Shown: piece by piece, positions 15,534 through 23,655 of the stretch
How the letters are laid out: each line of letters starts with the position of its first letter
Numbering within the stretch: the stretch's first letter is position 1
Assembly (NCBI GenBank): GCA_021730285.1
Contig: CP082962.1
Span: 1,302,001-1,366,000 of the forward strand
Direction of reading: 5' to 3'
DNA: 64,000 bases
From: Desulfovibrio sp. JY
GTDB lineage: Bacteria; Desulfobacterota; Desulfovibrionia; Desulfovibrionales; Desulfovibrionaceae
The notes under the pieces: generated by a model
The model's database searches: none
The model's input: only the letters and a program-made list of their open reading frames with translations
Told to the model about the DNA's origin: nothing
Made by a program: the position numbers and the translations under genes

Positions 15534-17152
15534 AGGCAGCCCGCGTGGTGGTGGTCGGCTGGGACGGCGCCACCTTCGACATCGTAAAGCCCATGATCGC
15601 GGCCGGCCGTATGCCGGTGCTGCAAAAATTCCTCGAAAACGGCGTGCACGCGCCCCTTTGCTCCACCGTACCGCCGGTCACCCCCGTGGCCTGGACGAGC
15701 TTCGCCACCGGTTGCACGCCCGGTCGTCACGGCATCTTCGACGCCCTGACCCTGGACCCGAACAGCCACGAGGTGCGCTTCGTCTCGGCGGCCATGCGCC
15801 GGGCCGCGCCCATCTGGGCCGTGCTCTCGGACCGGGGCCGACCGGCCGGGGCCGTCAACGTGCCCGTGACCTGGCCGCCCGACCCCATAAACGGGCTCGT
15901 GATCTCGGGCATGTTCACCCCGTCCTACGCCGAGGATTACGTGCATCCCCCCGAGTTGCGCGAAAAAATCGAAGCCCGCTTCGGCCCCTGCCGGGATTCG
16001 CCCAACATGGACCCGGACCCGAAACGCTACCTGCAAAATCTCCTGGACGGCGTGGACGCCCGCTGCGAGCTGACGCTGTGGCTCATGGCCCAAAAGCCCC
16101 TCGACTACTTCTGCTCGGTCTTCATGGAATCCGACCGGGTGCAGCACTTCTTCTGGGGCTACCGCGACCCGTCCCATCCCGACCACGCCGCCCTGGGCCA
16201 GGCCATCGAGGCCGTGTACGAACGCCTGGACGCGGCGCTTGGCCGCATCCTCGACGCCTGTCCGCCGGATACGGCCGTGGCCCTGGTCTCCGACCACGGA
16301 GCCGGGCCGCTTAGGCGCGCCATCTTTCTCAACCGCTGGCTCATGGACAACGGCTTCCTGACGCTCTCCGGCGAGCTGGCCGCCCTGGCCGCCAGACACC
16401 ACGCCCCGTCCGGGCTCAAAAAAGCGGTTGTCGCCATGGCCAAGGCGATCCTGCCCGAGTCCGTGCTGGAAGCGAGGCGCAAGGCCAAATCCAAGGCCTT
16501 CGCCCGCATCAACAACCTCTTTTCCGCCATCGTGGACTGGGACAGGACGACCTGCGTGTCGGAAGGCATCGCCGGCGGCATCTTCTTCAACCCCAGACTG
16601 GTGGGCGAAGCCGACCGGGCGGAGCTGACGCAACGGCTCAAGGAAGGCCTGCTCGCCATCGTGGACCCGCAAACCGGGGCCCACCCCTTTGCCGCCGTGT
16701 ACGCCCGGGAAGAGCTCTACAATGGGCCAGCCGTCCCCGACGCGCCGGACGTCATCACCCTGTGCGGCCCGGGCTACCAGGTGCTCGTGCCCCACGAGAT
16801 CGCGCTCTACGACCAGGGCGCGCCGACCGGGCTTTTCGCGTCGCACAAATGGAGCGGCCGCCACGAGCAGTACGGCGTATTCGCCCTGCGCGGCCCGGGC
16901 GTGGCCGCCGGCGTGGAGCTTGCTAACGCGGCCATGGCCGACGTGACGCCGACGCTGCTCTACGCCCTGGACGAGGCCGTGCCGGAAAACATGGACGGAC
17001 GCGTGCTGGCCGGAGCCTTCACGGCCGAAACCCTGGCCGCCCGACCGCCACAGACCACCACCGCCACAACCAGCACGACAGGCGCGGCCGGCACCGACGG
17101 CGCACAGGCGGACCAGATCGCGGATGAGCTTTCGGACCTGGGGTATATGTAA
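15530..17152 (+). CDS. Alkaline-phosphatase-superfamily enzyme (type I phosphodiesterase/NPP-like)
   Basis: 540 residues. 'VVVVGWDGATFDIV' supplies the first metal-binding Asp, 'TPVAWTSFATGCTPGRHGIFD' contains the nucleophile Thr/Ser in the usual context, 'PLDYFCSVFMESDRVQHFFW' and 'VALVSDHGAGPL' supply later metal ligands. No signal peptide is seen. The C-terminal ~40 residues are Thr/Ala-rich with a short helix. Such enzymes hydrolyse or transfer phospho-groups, including phosphoethanolamine. Being translationally coupled to a flippase (4-base overlap) suggests processing of a lipid-linked glycan intermediate; substrate unknown. Confidence 0.82.
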   Translation: MKAARVVVVGWDGATFDIVKPMIAAGRMPVLQKFLENGVHAPLCSTVPPVTPVAWTSFATGCTPGRHGIFDALTLDPNSHEVRFVSAAMRRAAPIWAVLSDRGRPAGAVNVPVTWPPDPINGLVISGMFTPSYAEDYVHPPELREKIEARFGPCRDSPNMDPDPKRYLQNLLDGVDARCELTLWLMAQKPLDYFCSVFMESDRVQHFFWGYRDPSHPDHAALGQAIEAVYERLDAALGRILDACPPDTAVALVSDHGAGPLRRAIFLNRWLMDNGFLTLSGELAALAARHHAPSGLKKAVVAMAKAILPESVLEARRKAKSKAFARINNLFSAIVDWDRTTCVSEGIAGGIFFNPRLVGEADRAELTQRLKEGLLAIVDPQTGAHPFAAVYAREELYNGPAVPDAPDVITLCGPGYQVLVPHEIALYDQGAPTGLFASHKWSGRHEQYGVFALRGPGVAAGVELANAAMADVTPTLLYALDEAVPENMDGRVLAGAFTAETLAARPPQTTTATTSTTGAAGTDGAQADQIADELSDLGYM

Positions 17153-17176
17153 AGAGGGGGCGGAGGCAAAGAGAAT

Positions 17177-17341
17177 GCGAGAGGGGGACCTTTTTTGAAA
17201 AAAAGGTCCCCCTCTCGCGCTCTCCCCTCCAAAAAACTTTTAACGATTACAGGTGGTGTAACGCTATCACTCTGTAACCGTTAGGAGTCTTTGGAAAGGG
17301 GGTCCGGGGGGAACCCTTTCTACAGAAAGGGTTCCCCCCGG
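17177..17341. terminator. Three-stem composite terminator between convergent genes (copy 1)
   Basis: Stem I, 17177-17218: gcgagagggggacc-tttttt / aaaaaaggtccccctctcgc. Stem II, about 17235-17292: aacttttaacgattacag paired imperfectly with ctgtaaccgttaggagtctt. Stem III, 17304-17341: ccggggggaaccctttc / gaaagggttccccccgg with a 4-base loop. It fills the gap between the convergent phosphatase-superfamily and XRE genes and is the same design, inverted, as those at 27335 and 49373. Confidence 0.75.
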
Positions 17342-17345
17342 TCTC

Positions 17346-17600
17346 TTACCGATCCCGGCGCAAGAGCTCCCAGGAGATGCCGAGGACCGCGCCGATTTTT
17401 TTGAGCGTCGCCGCCCGGGGCCGGGCCGAACGGGCTTCGAACTGGGCCACGGCGGCCGGCGAGATGTCCAGGCGCCGGGCCAGCTCTTCCGGCGTGACGC
17501 CCAGATGCTCCCGCCAGGCCCGGATGGGCGAATCGCCTTCGCGGCAAAGCCAGGCCACTTCGCGCGGCAAATCCCCGTCCGTTTCTTGATCTTCCATCAT
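17346..17600 (-). CDS. XRE-family helix-turn-helix transcriptional regulator (small)
   Basis: About 84 residues, essentially a single Cro/C1-type HTH: 'WREHLGVTPEELARRLDISPAAVAQFEARSARPRAATLKKIGAVLG' region (split here to its key parts: helix 2 'TPEELARRLDIS', recognition helix 'PAAVAQFEARSARP'). No effector domain. Two adjacent ATG codons lie at 17600 and 17597 after gggag; the second has the better spacing. Its target is unknown; it sits downstream of a small membrane protein and the LysR gene on the same strand. Confidence 0.8.
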   Translation of the reverse strand: MMEDQETDGDLPREVAWLCREGDSPIRAWREHLGVTPEELARRLDISPAAVAQFEARSARPRAATLKKIGAVLGISWELLRRDR

Positions 17601-17681
17601 TGCTCCCTGGCCGGGCCTACCACGCAACGGCCCTTCGAGACGCGGGCGCGTACGGCACCGCGCGGTTTCCCGGCCGCCGGA

Positions 17682-17906
17682 TCAAGGCCGCGCCTTTTCC
17701 GGCACCGGGGCCACCAAGCCTTGCGGACTGCCGTCGGCACGCACGAGCGCGCCTCCCGTAAAAGATTCGTCGGGCAAAGCGCCCTCATCCTGATAGCCCG
17801 ACTGGGCCAACACCAGGATCGACAGGGCCAGCACCAGCACAACCATGCCACCTGCGACCCGCCAGAAAAAATAATCCCGATCAGGCGTTACCGCCGCCTC
17901 ACGCAT
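17682..17906 (-). CDS. Small single-pass membrane protein, unknown function
   Basis: About 74 residues from ATG 17906, chosen for spacing to gggag; ATG 17915 and a TTG at 17930 are alternatives. One helix ('VAGGMVVLVLALSILVLAQSG') follows a short charged N terminus; the periplasmic tail is Gly/Asp-rich. No family recognised. It lies 32 bases downstream of the LysR gene on the same strand. Confidence 0.55.
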   Translation of the reverse strand: MREAAVTPDRDYFFWRVAGGMVVLVLALSILVLAQSGYQDEGALPDESFTGGALVRADGSPQGLVAPVPEKARP

Positions 17907-17938
17907 CACTTCCATCTCCCGCAAAAACAAAATCCGCG

Positions 17939-18841
17939 TTACCGTCGGTGTCCGGGCAAACCCCAGACTTCCGACACCGCCGCGACCACCGCCGCGACCA
18001 CCCGATCCTCGGCCTTCTCCCGCCGATAAATCAGGGACAAGCCCAGGGTCAGCCCTTCTTCACGCTGCCACAGGCACACTTCCCCGGCCGCTTCGGCCTC
18101 CAGGGCATCGTCGCGGCGCAGCAGCGTCAGTCCGATGCCGGCCGCGACCATGGTCCGCAATGTGGCGTCGCTGTCCCCCACCATGACCTTTTGCAGCGGC
18201 AGATCACGGCAGGAAAAAGACGACTCCAGCAAATATTGGAACGGACAGCGCTGGGAAAACCAGACCCAGGGCAGCCCGGCCAACGTTTCCCAGTCCGCCA
18301 GGCAAACACGATCCGCCCAGGAGGTGGGGCCGACAACGGCCATTTCCACGTTCTCCAAAGGCACGGACACGACATCGCGCCCCTGCTCGATGATATTGTC
18401 ATAGATAAAGCCCAGATCAAGCTTTCCCTGACGCACGTTATCGAGAATGTTCGCCGAACTGGAATCGGTCAGGTGCACTTCCACGCCGGGATGGCGGCGG
18501 GAAAGAACAGCCAGCATTTCGGGCACGCGCATACGCCCGGCCTCATTGTTGAGGCCGATGCGGGTCACGCCCGTGACTTCCCGGCGCAGGCTGCCGGCCC
18601 TGGCCCGAACGGCGTCCAGACCAGCGAGGGCCCGTCTGGCCTCGGTCAAAAGCGCCTGTCCCTCGCCCGTCAGGCGCATGCCCTTTGGCGTACGCGTGAA
18701 AAGCGGCACCCCGAGTTCCTCCTCGAGGCCGCGCACATGGGCGCTCACCGCGGGCAGGCTGGCATTGAGCCGCTCGGCCGCCCGGGTCAGGTGCTCTTCC
18801 TCGGCCACGGCCACGAAGGTCCGTAGATGGTAGTATTCCAC
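17939..18841 (-). CDS. LysR-family transcriptional regulator
   Basis: 300 residues. The N-terminal winged HTH is typical: 'MEYYHLRTFVAVAEEEHLTR', 'AAERLNASLPAVSAHVRGLE', 'LGVPLFTRTPKGMRLTGEG'. The rest is a two-lobed substrate-binding domain with 'KLDLGFIYDN' and 'MVAAGIGLTLLRRDDA'. LysR proteins usually control the divergently transcribed gene; here that is the small four-cysteine protein at 19017. The divergent intergenic region carries a candidate operator at 18877-18895. Ligand unknown. Confidence 0.92.
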   Translation of the reverse strand: MEYYHLRTFVAVAEEEHLTRAAERLNASLPAVSAHVRGLEEELGVPLFTRTPKGMRLTGEGQALLTEARRALAGLDAVRARAGSLRREVTGVTRIGLNNEAGRMRVPEMLAVLSRRHPGVEVHLTDSSSANILDNVRQGKLDLGFIYDNIIEQGRDVVSVPLENVEMAVVGPTSWADRVCLADWETLAGLPWVWFSQRCPFQYLLESSFSCRDLPLQKVMVGDSDATLRTMVAAGIGLTLLRRDDALEAEAAGEVCLWQREEGLTLGLSLIYRREKAEDRVVAAVVAAVSEVWGLPGHRR

Positions 18842-18876
18842 AACGCCCCTCCCGGCGTCGTTTTCCCTTCAGGGAT

Positions 18877-18895
18877 TCGGAAGGACTTCTTCCGA
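18877..18895. promoter_or_regulatory. Candidate LysR operator
   Basis: tcggaag-gactt-cttccga: perfect 7-base arms with 5-base spacing, about 36-54 bases upstream of the LysR start, within the region divergent to the gene at 19017. LysR sites are interrupted palindromes of this kind; assignment is inferred from position. Confidence 0.4.
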
Positions 18896-19016
18896 CATTG
18901 CGATTGGATCGCGTCCCCGCAGGCGGGCTACAACCAGTCCGTAGCTTTTCTGGCCTATGGCACACGCCCGGCCCGCCGTAAAGGACGGGCCGAGGCCAAA
19001 ACGCGGGAGAACCATC

Positions 19017-19313
19017 ATGCGCCTTGTCAAGATCATCGTGCTCGTCTCGGCCCTTCTGGGGCTGCTTCTTTTCGTCGTTACGAAGGACCGCACCGGGGCC
19101 AGCCCGGTCGCGCACTCGCGTCCATCCGACTTTGCCCCGGCCCGGGCCGATCTGGCCGAAGCGGTCTTCGCCATGGTGGTGGAAAACGCCAAAAACGCGG
19201 GACTGCCAAAGCCCGCCACCCTGTGCCAGGCCTGCGTGGCCGCGCACCTGGACCTGCCCGAGGGCACCATGCGCAACCGCTGCGAACGCGCCTGCGCTCT
19301 CACTCCCCAATAA
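19017..19313 (+). CDS. Small secreted or membrane-anchored four-cysteine protein
   Basis: 98 residues from ATG 19017 (gggaga upstream; a longer in-frame ATG exists at 18957 but lacks a site). An N-terminal hydrophobic helix (about 3-22) is followed by a soluble domain whose C-terminal third contains 'LCQACVAAHLDL' and 'RCERACAL', i.e. CxxC ... CxxxC. The cysteines could bind a metal or form disulfides in the periplasm. It lies divergent to the LysR regulator and may be its target. No family recognised. Confidence 0.65.
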   Translation: MRLVKIIVLVSALLGLLLFVVTKDRTGASPVAHSRPSDFAPARADLAEAVFAMVVENAKNAGLPKPATLCQACVAAHLDLPEGTMRNRCERACALTPQ

Positions 19314-19378
19314 AAAAGGGATACCCTCCCTTGCGGAAGGATATCCCCCTATCGATAGTTTTTGGGGAGGGTGGGGGT

Positions 19379-19424
19379 CCGGGGGAGGGGACCCTTTTTT
19401 TCAAAAAAGGGTCCCCTCCCCCGG
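19379..19424. terminator. 22-bp perfect hairpin between convergent genes
   Basis: ccgggggaggggaccctttttt / aaaaaagggtcccctcccccgg with a 2-base tip, between the four-cysteine gene and the convergent etfA-like gene. A second, weaker inverted repeat (gggatac...atatccc) precedes it at about 19318-19350. Likely bidirectional terminator. Confidence 0.75.
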
Positions 19425-19445
19425 CTCTCCCCGTCTTCCTCTCCC

Positions 19446-20471
19446 CTATCCTAACAACTCATTGATCTTCTTCATGACGGCGAAGGCATCGGCCACGTAG
19501 AGCACGTCGGCCTTGCCCTGGGCCCAGCCGCAGGAGGGGTCGAGGTTGACGGCCCGGCGTTCGCCGACAAACCGCCAGCCGACCACGTGCGGCTCCTCGC
19601 CGTGGCAGCAGGTGGCCAGGCCCTTGGGGTGGCGCGGCGTGGCCCCGGTCTGTCCGACCTGATGCAGGTGGGTGAGAAACGGCAGCACGGCCTCGCCGTC
19701 GCCGCCCATATCCACCAGGGACTTGCTGCTGCCGAGCGACGCCTTGGACCGGCCCAGGAACCCGAGGATCAGTTCGCCGGCATCGGCCACATGGGACGCG
19801 CCGTCGGCCTGTTTCTTGGTCCAGCCCGCGCCGGCCACGAAAAGGAGCTTGGCGTCGGGGCGGATGGTCTGCTCGTCGGCCGAGGGGGCGATGACGGCCT
19901 TGAGCTGGGTGCGGGTCATGGCCTCGGTGACCGGGACCTCGACCGCCGTCACGGACGCCTGACCGGGCGCGCCGTCGTAGGCGGCGAAACAGCCGGCCGA
20001 GAGCGTCAGGCACCAGGGCCGGACGGCGCGAGTCAGCTCCGCCTGCATGCGCTGGCGGTAATAGCCGCGCGTGGCCACGGGTTTCCCGTCCTTGACGGCC
20101 AGGCCGGTGACGTGGGCGTCGATGCGCCCGGAAAGGCGGGCGGCCAGACCGGGCACGGCCCGGGAGGCGCGGGAATCGTCCGTGGCCACGAGGATGGTGG
20201 CCGCGGCCGCCTTGGCCAGGGCCTCCATGGCGGCGACGTCGGTGGCGTAGCGGGAAACGCCGAACGCCTCGCCGGACACGCCGTAGATGGCGGTCGCGCC
20301 GCAGCCGGCCACGGTGTTCGCGGCGGCGGCCACATCGGCGCCGAAAAGCCCGACCGCGTAGGGCGCGCCCAGGCCCTCGGCCAGCGTCCTGGCCGCGGTC
20401 AGGGCTTCCAGGGAGGCGGTGGACAGGCTGCCGTCAGCCTCGGTATGGGCAAGAAAAAGAATGGTATCCAT
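19446..20471 (-). CDS. etfA: Electron transfer flavoprotein alpha subunit, divergent
   Basis: 341 residues. The N-terminal alpha/beta domain ends near residue 200; the C-terminal FAD-binding domain keeps 'FVAGAGWTKK', 'ASLGSSKSLVDMGG', 'HQVGQTG' and 'RRAVNLDP', aligning with the usual 'vGaSRa.vD', 'vGQTG' and 'I.AIN.D' elements. However, the block usually reading GISGAIQHxAGM is replaced by 'GLATCCHGEEPHVVGW', with a vicinal Cys pair. ETF carries electrons from flavin dehydrogenases to a quinone reductase. It lies 15 bases after etfB, and the upstream genes encode an ETF-dehydrogenase-like protein and an acyl-CoA-dehydrogenase-like partner. The altered motif suggests a specialised subfamily. 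Confidence 0.85.
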   Translation of the reverse strand: MDTILFLAHTEADGSLSTASLEALTAARTLAEGLGAPYAVGLFGADVAAAANTVAGCGATAIYGVSGEAFGVSRYATDVAAMEALAKAAAATILVATDDSRASRAVPGLAARLSGRIDAHVTGLAVKDGKPVATRGYYRQRMQAELTRAVRPWCLTLSAGCFAAYDGAPGQASVTAVEVPVTEAMTRTQLKAVIAPSADEQTIRPDAKLLFVAGAGWTKKQADGASHVADAGELILGFLGRSKASLGSSKSLVDMGGDGEAVLPFLTHLHQVGQTGATPRHPKGLATCCHGEEPHVVGWRFVGERRAVNLDPSCGWAQGKADVLYVADAFAVMKKINELLG

Positions 20472-20486
20472 AGGTGCCTCCAGCCC

Positions 20487-21287
20487 TTAGCTCTCGATCC
20501 AGGCGATGATTTCCTTGGCGATGTCCTCGACCGGCGTGTCCTTGACCACGCGGGTGTCGCGCTTCTGGGCCGGGACGGCGACCGACTGGTAGTCGATGGC
20601 GGCGGCGTCCATAGCGGCCGGCTTGGCCTTTTGCAGGGCCGGCATGACAAGGCGCATGTTGGCCATGCCCACCTGCGGGTTGTTGGGCGGCTCGGGCAGC
20701 TCGCCCGTGGCCCAGCCCAGCACCGCCGGCGCGCCGGCACAGGTCGAAACCTGATAGGCCCCGCCCTCGACGCGCTCCATGATCTCGAGCGCGCCGTCCG
20801 CGCCGACCGTCAGCTTGTCCACACCCTGGAACTGGTCCACGATGCCGAGCTTTTCGCCCAGAATCTGGAGCGTCGAGCCGGAGCCGCGCGAAGCCGACAT
20901 CCAGCCGCCGAAAAGGAGCAGCTTGGACTTGTCCAGCCCGGCAATGCCCTCGATGGCCGCCGCCAGGGCACCCGCCACCTCGCAGGAATCAAGGAAGCCG
21001 CCGGCCGGACCGTCGGCTACCACCAGCTCGAACGGCGCTTTCTGGGCCACGGTCATCATCACCTGCTGCAACTTGGCCTTGGGACCAAGCGACACCAGCC
21101 AGACCTTGCTGCCGGCCGCCGTCTTGGCCAGCTGGGCAGCCTCATACAAGGCGCAGGCAGCCCAGGGATCAAGAATGGACGGCAACATCAATTCGTTTTT
21201 CAGTCCCCAGCCGGTCGGACCCTTGACCGGCTCCAGCGTCTGCAACGGATCAGGCACGATCCCGCCGCATACCACGATATGGAACAT
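20487..21287 (-). CDS. etfB: Electron transfer flavoprotein beta subunit
   Basis: 266 residues from ATG 21287 (aaaaggagtg upstream; the longer open frame is translated hairpin). It begins 'MFHIVVCGGIVPDPLQ', like EtfB/FixA, and contains 'LDPWAACALYEAAQLA' (the usual N-D-.A.EEA.rL region), 'VSLGPKAKLQQVMMTVA', 'GFLDSCEVAGALAAAIEG' and 'PAVLGWATGELPEPP'. Partner of the following etfA-like gene, forming the soluble ETF heterodimer. The Pro-rich segment 'EPVKGPTGWGLKNEL' varies from ordinary housekeeping EtfB, so this looks like a lineage-specific ETF rather than the canonical beta-oxidation one. Confidence 0.88.
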   Translation of the reverse strand: MFHIVVCGGIVPDPLQTLEPVKGPTGWGLKNELMLPSILDPWAACALYEAAQLAKTAAGSKVWLVSLGPKAKLQQVMMTVAQKAPFELVVADGPAGGFLDSCEVAGALAAAIEGIAGLDKSKLLLFGGWMSASRGSGSTLQILGEKLGIVDQFQGVDKLTVGADGALEIMERVEGGAYQVSTCAGAPAVLGWATGELPEPPNNPQVGMANMRLVMPALQKAKPAAMDAAAIDYQSVAVPAQKRDTRVVKDTPVEDIAKEIIAWIES

Positions 21288-21322
21288 AGGCACTCCTTTT
21301 GAGGGGGGAGGAAGAGATGGAA

Positions 21323-21368
21323 CCGGGGGCGGGGACCTTTTTTTGCAAAAAAAGGTCCCCGCCCCCGG
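21323..21368. terminator. 22-bp perfect hairpin upstream of etfB
   Basis: ccgggggcggggaccttttttt / aaaaaaaggtccccgcccccgg around a 2-base tip, between the ETF-dehydrogenase-like gene and etfB on the same strand. Because both genes belong to one pathway, it may be a partial terminator or mRNA 3' end protector that tunes subunit levels. Confidence 0.6.
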
Positions 21369-21430
21369 ACCCCCACCCTCCAAAAAAACTCTTAAAAAGT
21401 ATGACCCACTTTACCTATCACTTCTTCAAA

Positions 21431-21605
21431 TGCGGCGCTTCGCCGCTGGCGCGGTTGTCGCCGCAATCGGCCCGGCGTCGAGGGGCAAAGCCCCTCGTGC
21501 CGCCGGGCCGATTGCGGCGACAAATATCCGGGCTCCCGCCAACCCGCCATGGTCCCGCCCGGCAAAGCGTAACGGGGGGACCGGGGGGCATCAAGCCCCC
21601 CGGCA
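21431..21605. repeat. Structured intergenic repeat, copy 1
   Basis: About 175 bases. A small gcggcg-ctt-cgccgc hairpin is followed by a 69-base hairpin (21455-21523) with perfect 22-base arms ttgtcgccgcaatcggcccggc / gccgggccgattgcggcgacaa and an inner gaggggcaaagcccctc stem, then a cggggggcatcaagccccccgg hairpin. A homologous copy lies at 23656. No gene is present in the 386-base gap 21288-21673 apart from these structures. Confidence 0.75.
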
Positions 21606-21673
21606 GTGAGGTGCAGGAGAGGCAGAGCCTCTCCTGCCGGGGTCCAGGGGCAGCGCCCCTGGCTCTTCCGCTC

Positions 21674-23521
21674 CTAATTCTCAGCCGAGTGCAAACCGCC
21701 GGCGGCTGCCTTGAACACCACGTTGGTGCGTTCGGGATCGGCCAGGGACGGCTTGGAGCAGTTCCACAGGCAGGCCCCGCAGTGCACGCATTTTTCCCTA
21801 TCGAACAGCGGCACGCCGTCGTCCGGGTTGGTGGTGATGGCCTGTCCGGAACAGGCCTCGATGCAGGTCTTTTCGCAGCAGGAACGGCAGACGTCCGGGT
21901 TTTCGAACGTCACGTGGTCGGCGTAGCCGGGCGCGGCCTGGACCTTGCCGCCTAAAAGCAGCGCATCCTGGTGCGAGACGAGCAGTTTGCCGTCGTATTC
22001 GATGGCCGGCCAGCCGGCGCGGTCCATGAGCGCGTCGTGCAGGGACCGGCCCTTGGCCGTGGCTTCGCGACGAATCGTTTCGATCTCCTCGCAGGAGATG
22101 CGGCCCCGGTAGTATTGCGCGATGCTCGGAATACGCTTCCAGGTGGGCTTGGAGGCGGCCGGCCAGCACAGCGCGCCCTTGGTCAGGCCGCAAAGGCCCA
22201 TGCCGATGAGCCCGGGCAGAAATCCGGCGGCGAAACCTTCACGGGAGCGCGCGGCGATTTTGGCCTCGTCTTCGAGCCAGGAGGCCCGACGCCTGGCCAC
22301 GTAGGTCTTTTCCAGGTTCTCGGCGGTAAAGGGCAGCCCCTGCTCCAGCAGGTGCACCACGGCCTCGCCCAGAAGCACGCCCGAGGTCCAGGCCTCGTCC
22401 ACGCCGGAGCCGGTCAGGACGTTGGTGGTGCCGGAGCCCTCGCCGATGCGGGCGTAGCCGTTGCCGACGAGGTAGGGTTCGCCTGATTTGCCGGCTTCCT
22501 GCAGGGTCTTGGCCCCCCAGGAGCGTAGTTCGCCGCCCTTGATGTTCTTCCAGATGTAGGGGTGCTGCATCCAGTGCTGGAGGTAGCGGTAGGCCGTGCG
22601 CACCGGATTGTCGAACCAGGACGGCACGAAGATGCCCATGGCGGCGACGCGGCCGGGCAGCACGTAGAGGAAGCCGAAAATCTCGGGCTCGGGGAAGCCG
22701 ATGGTGTGGATGACCGTGCCTTCCTTCCAGGGACAGTGGCCGGGCAGATCGATGACCATCTTCATGCCCACGGCGTAGTCGCGCTGGTGGTGTCCGGCGG
22801 GAAGCCCGTGAAGATTGTCGAGGGCGCGTCCGACCGGCCCGACGGGGCCGTCGCCGACGACGGTGAGCTTGGCCCGCACGTCCATGCCGGGCATGTAGGC
22901 GACCTCGGGCTTGCCGGCCTTGTCCACGCCCTGGTCGGCCAGGCGCACGCCGACCACCTGCCTGTTTTCGACCAGCGGTTCGGCCACGGGCGAGGACGGC
23001 CAGATCTGGGCCGCGCCGGTGGCCATGACATTGCCGCCCACCCACTGGTTGAACTGGCCGATGGAAAAGGTCATGCCGCCGTGCTTTTGCAGGAAGGGCG
23101 GGATGTAGGGCAGCTCCACGGCCATGTCGGCATAGCCGGGCAGCCGTTTGCCCAGGGCCTTTATCACCTTGTCCTTGGCCCGCATGAGCAGCGGCCGGCG
23201 GCTGGCGCCCACGGGGTCGAGCAAATAGACGACCTTCTCGTCGGTGATCGGCGCGCACATGGGCACATCGGAGGGCTTCATGTCCGGGAAGCTGGCCCGG
23301 ATGCCGCGCGCCTTGGACACCACGCCGGAAACGCCCACGCCCAGGTCGTCGGCCCGCTCGTAACAGATGACCTGGGGCGGCATGCCGGGCATAAGCTCGC
23401 TCTCCATGACCGGCGAGCCGTCCTCGTTGACGATGCCCCGGGCCAGCGTGGTCAAAAATCCACCCATGGCCGGGCCAAACCCAACACAGACGATGTCCGT
23501 CTCCATGACCTGCCGTTCCAT
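21674..23521 (-). CDS. ETF:quinone oxidoreductase-like flavoprotein with two-cluster ferredoxin tail (FixC-FixX-like)
   Basis: 615 residues. The FAD-binding start 'DIVCVGFGPAMGGFLTTLARG' has the GxGxxxG motif; 'AKLTVVGDGPVGPVGRALD' and 'PYLVGNGYARIGEGSGTTN' look like later flavin and substrate segments of the ETF-QO/geranylgeranyl-reductase group. The C-terminal ~70 residues hold two cysteine sets: 'CRSCCEKTCIEAC' and 'CVHCGACLWNCSKP', enough for two [4Fe-4S] clusters, while classical ETF-QO has one. It would pass electrons from ETF to the quinone pool or another acceptor at the membrane. ATG 23521 follows ggagg. Second gene in the order dehydrogenase, this protein, etfB, etfA. Confidence 0.82.
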   Translation of the reverse strand: MERQVMETDIVCVGFGPAMGGFLTTLARGIVNEDGSPVMESELMPGMPPQVICYERADDLGVGVSGVVSKARGIRASFPDMKPSDVPMCAPITDEKVVYLLDPVGASRRPLLMRAKDKVIKALGKRLPGYADMAVELPYIPPFLQKHGGMTFSIGQFNQWVGGNVMATGAAQIWPSSPVAEPLVENRQVVGVRLADQGVDKAGKPEVAYMPGMDVRAKLTVVGDGPVGPVGRALDNLHGLPAGHHQRDYAVGMKMVIDLPGHCPWKEGTVIHTIGFPEPEIFGFLYVLPGRVAAMGIFVPSWFDNPVRTAYRYLQHWMQHPYIWKNIKGGELRSWGAKTLQEAGKSGEPYLVGNGYARIGEGSGTTNVLTGSGVDEAWTSGVLLGEAVVHLLEQGLPFTAENLEKTYVARRRASWLEDEAKIAARSREGFAAGFLPGLIGMGLCGLTKGALCWPAASKPTWKRIPSIAQYYRGRISCEEIETIRREATAKGRSLHDALMDRAGWPAIEYDGKLLVSHQDALLLGGKVQAAPGYADHVTFENPDVCRSCCEKTCIEACSGQAITTNPDDGVPLFDREKCVHCGACLWNCSKPSLADPERTNVVFKAAAGGLHSAEN

Positions 23522-23548
23522 ACGTCATGTCCTCCGTTGAGCGAGGAA

Positions 23549-23595
23549 CCGGGGGAGGGAACCCCTTTTTTGAAAAAAGGGGTTCCCTCCCCCGG
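23549..23595. terminator. Long hairpin upstream of the ETF-QO-like gene
   Basis: ccgggggagggaacccctttttt / aaaaaaggggttccctcccccgg, 22-23-base arms with a minimal tip, 28 bases upstream of the ETF-QO-like start and downstream of structured repeat copy 2. Same family as the hairpins at 19379 and 21323. Confidence 0.6.
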
Positions 23596-23655
23596 ACCCC
23601 CACCCTCCCCAAAAAACTTTTACAGGGGTTGTAGCCTAACCAATTTGGCTTCCAA

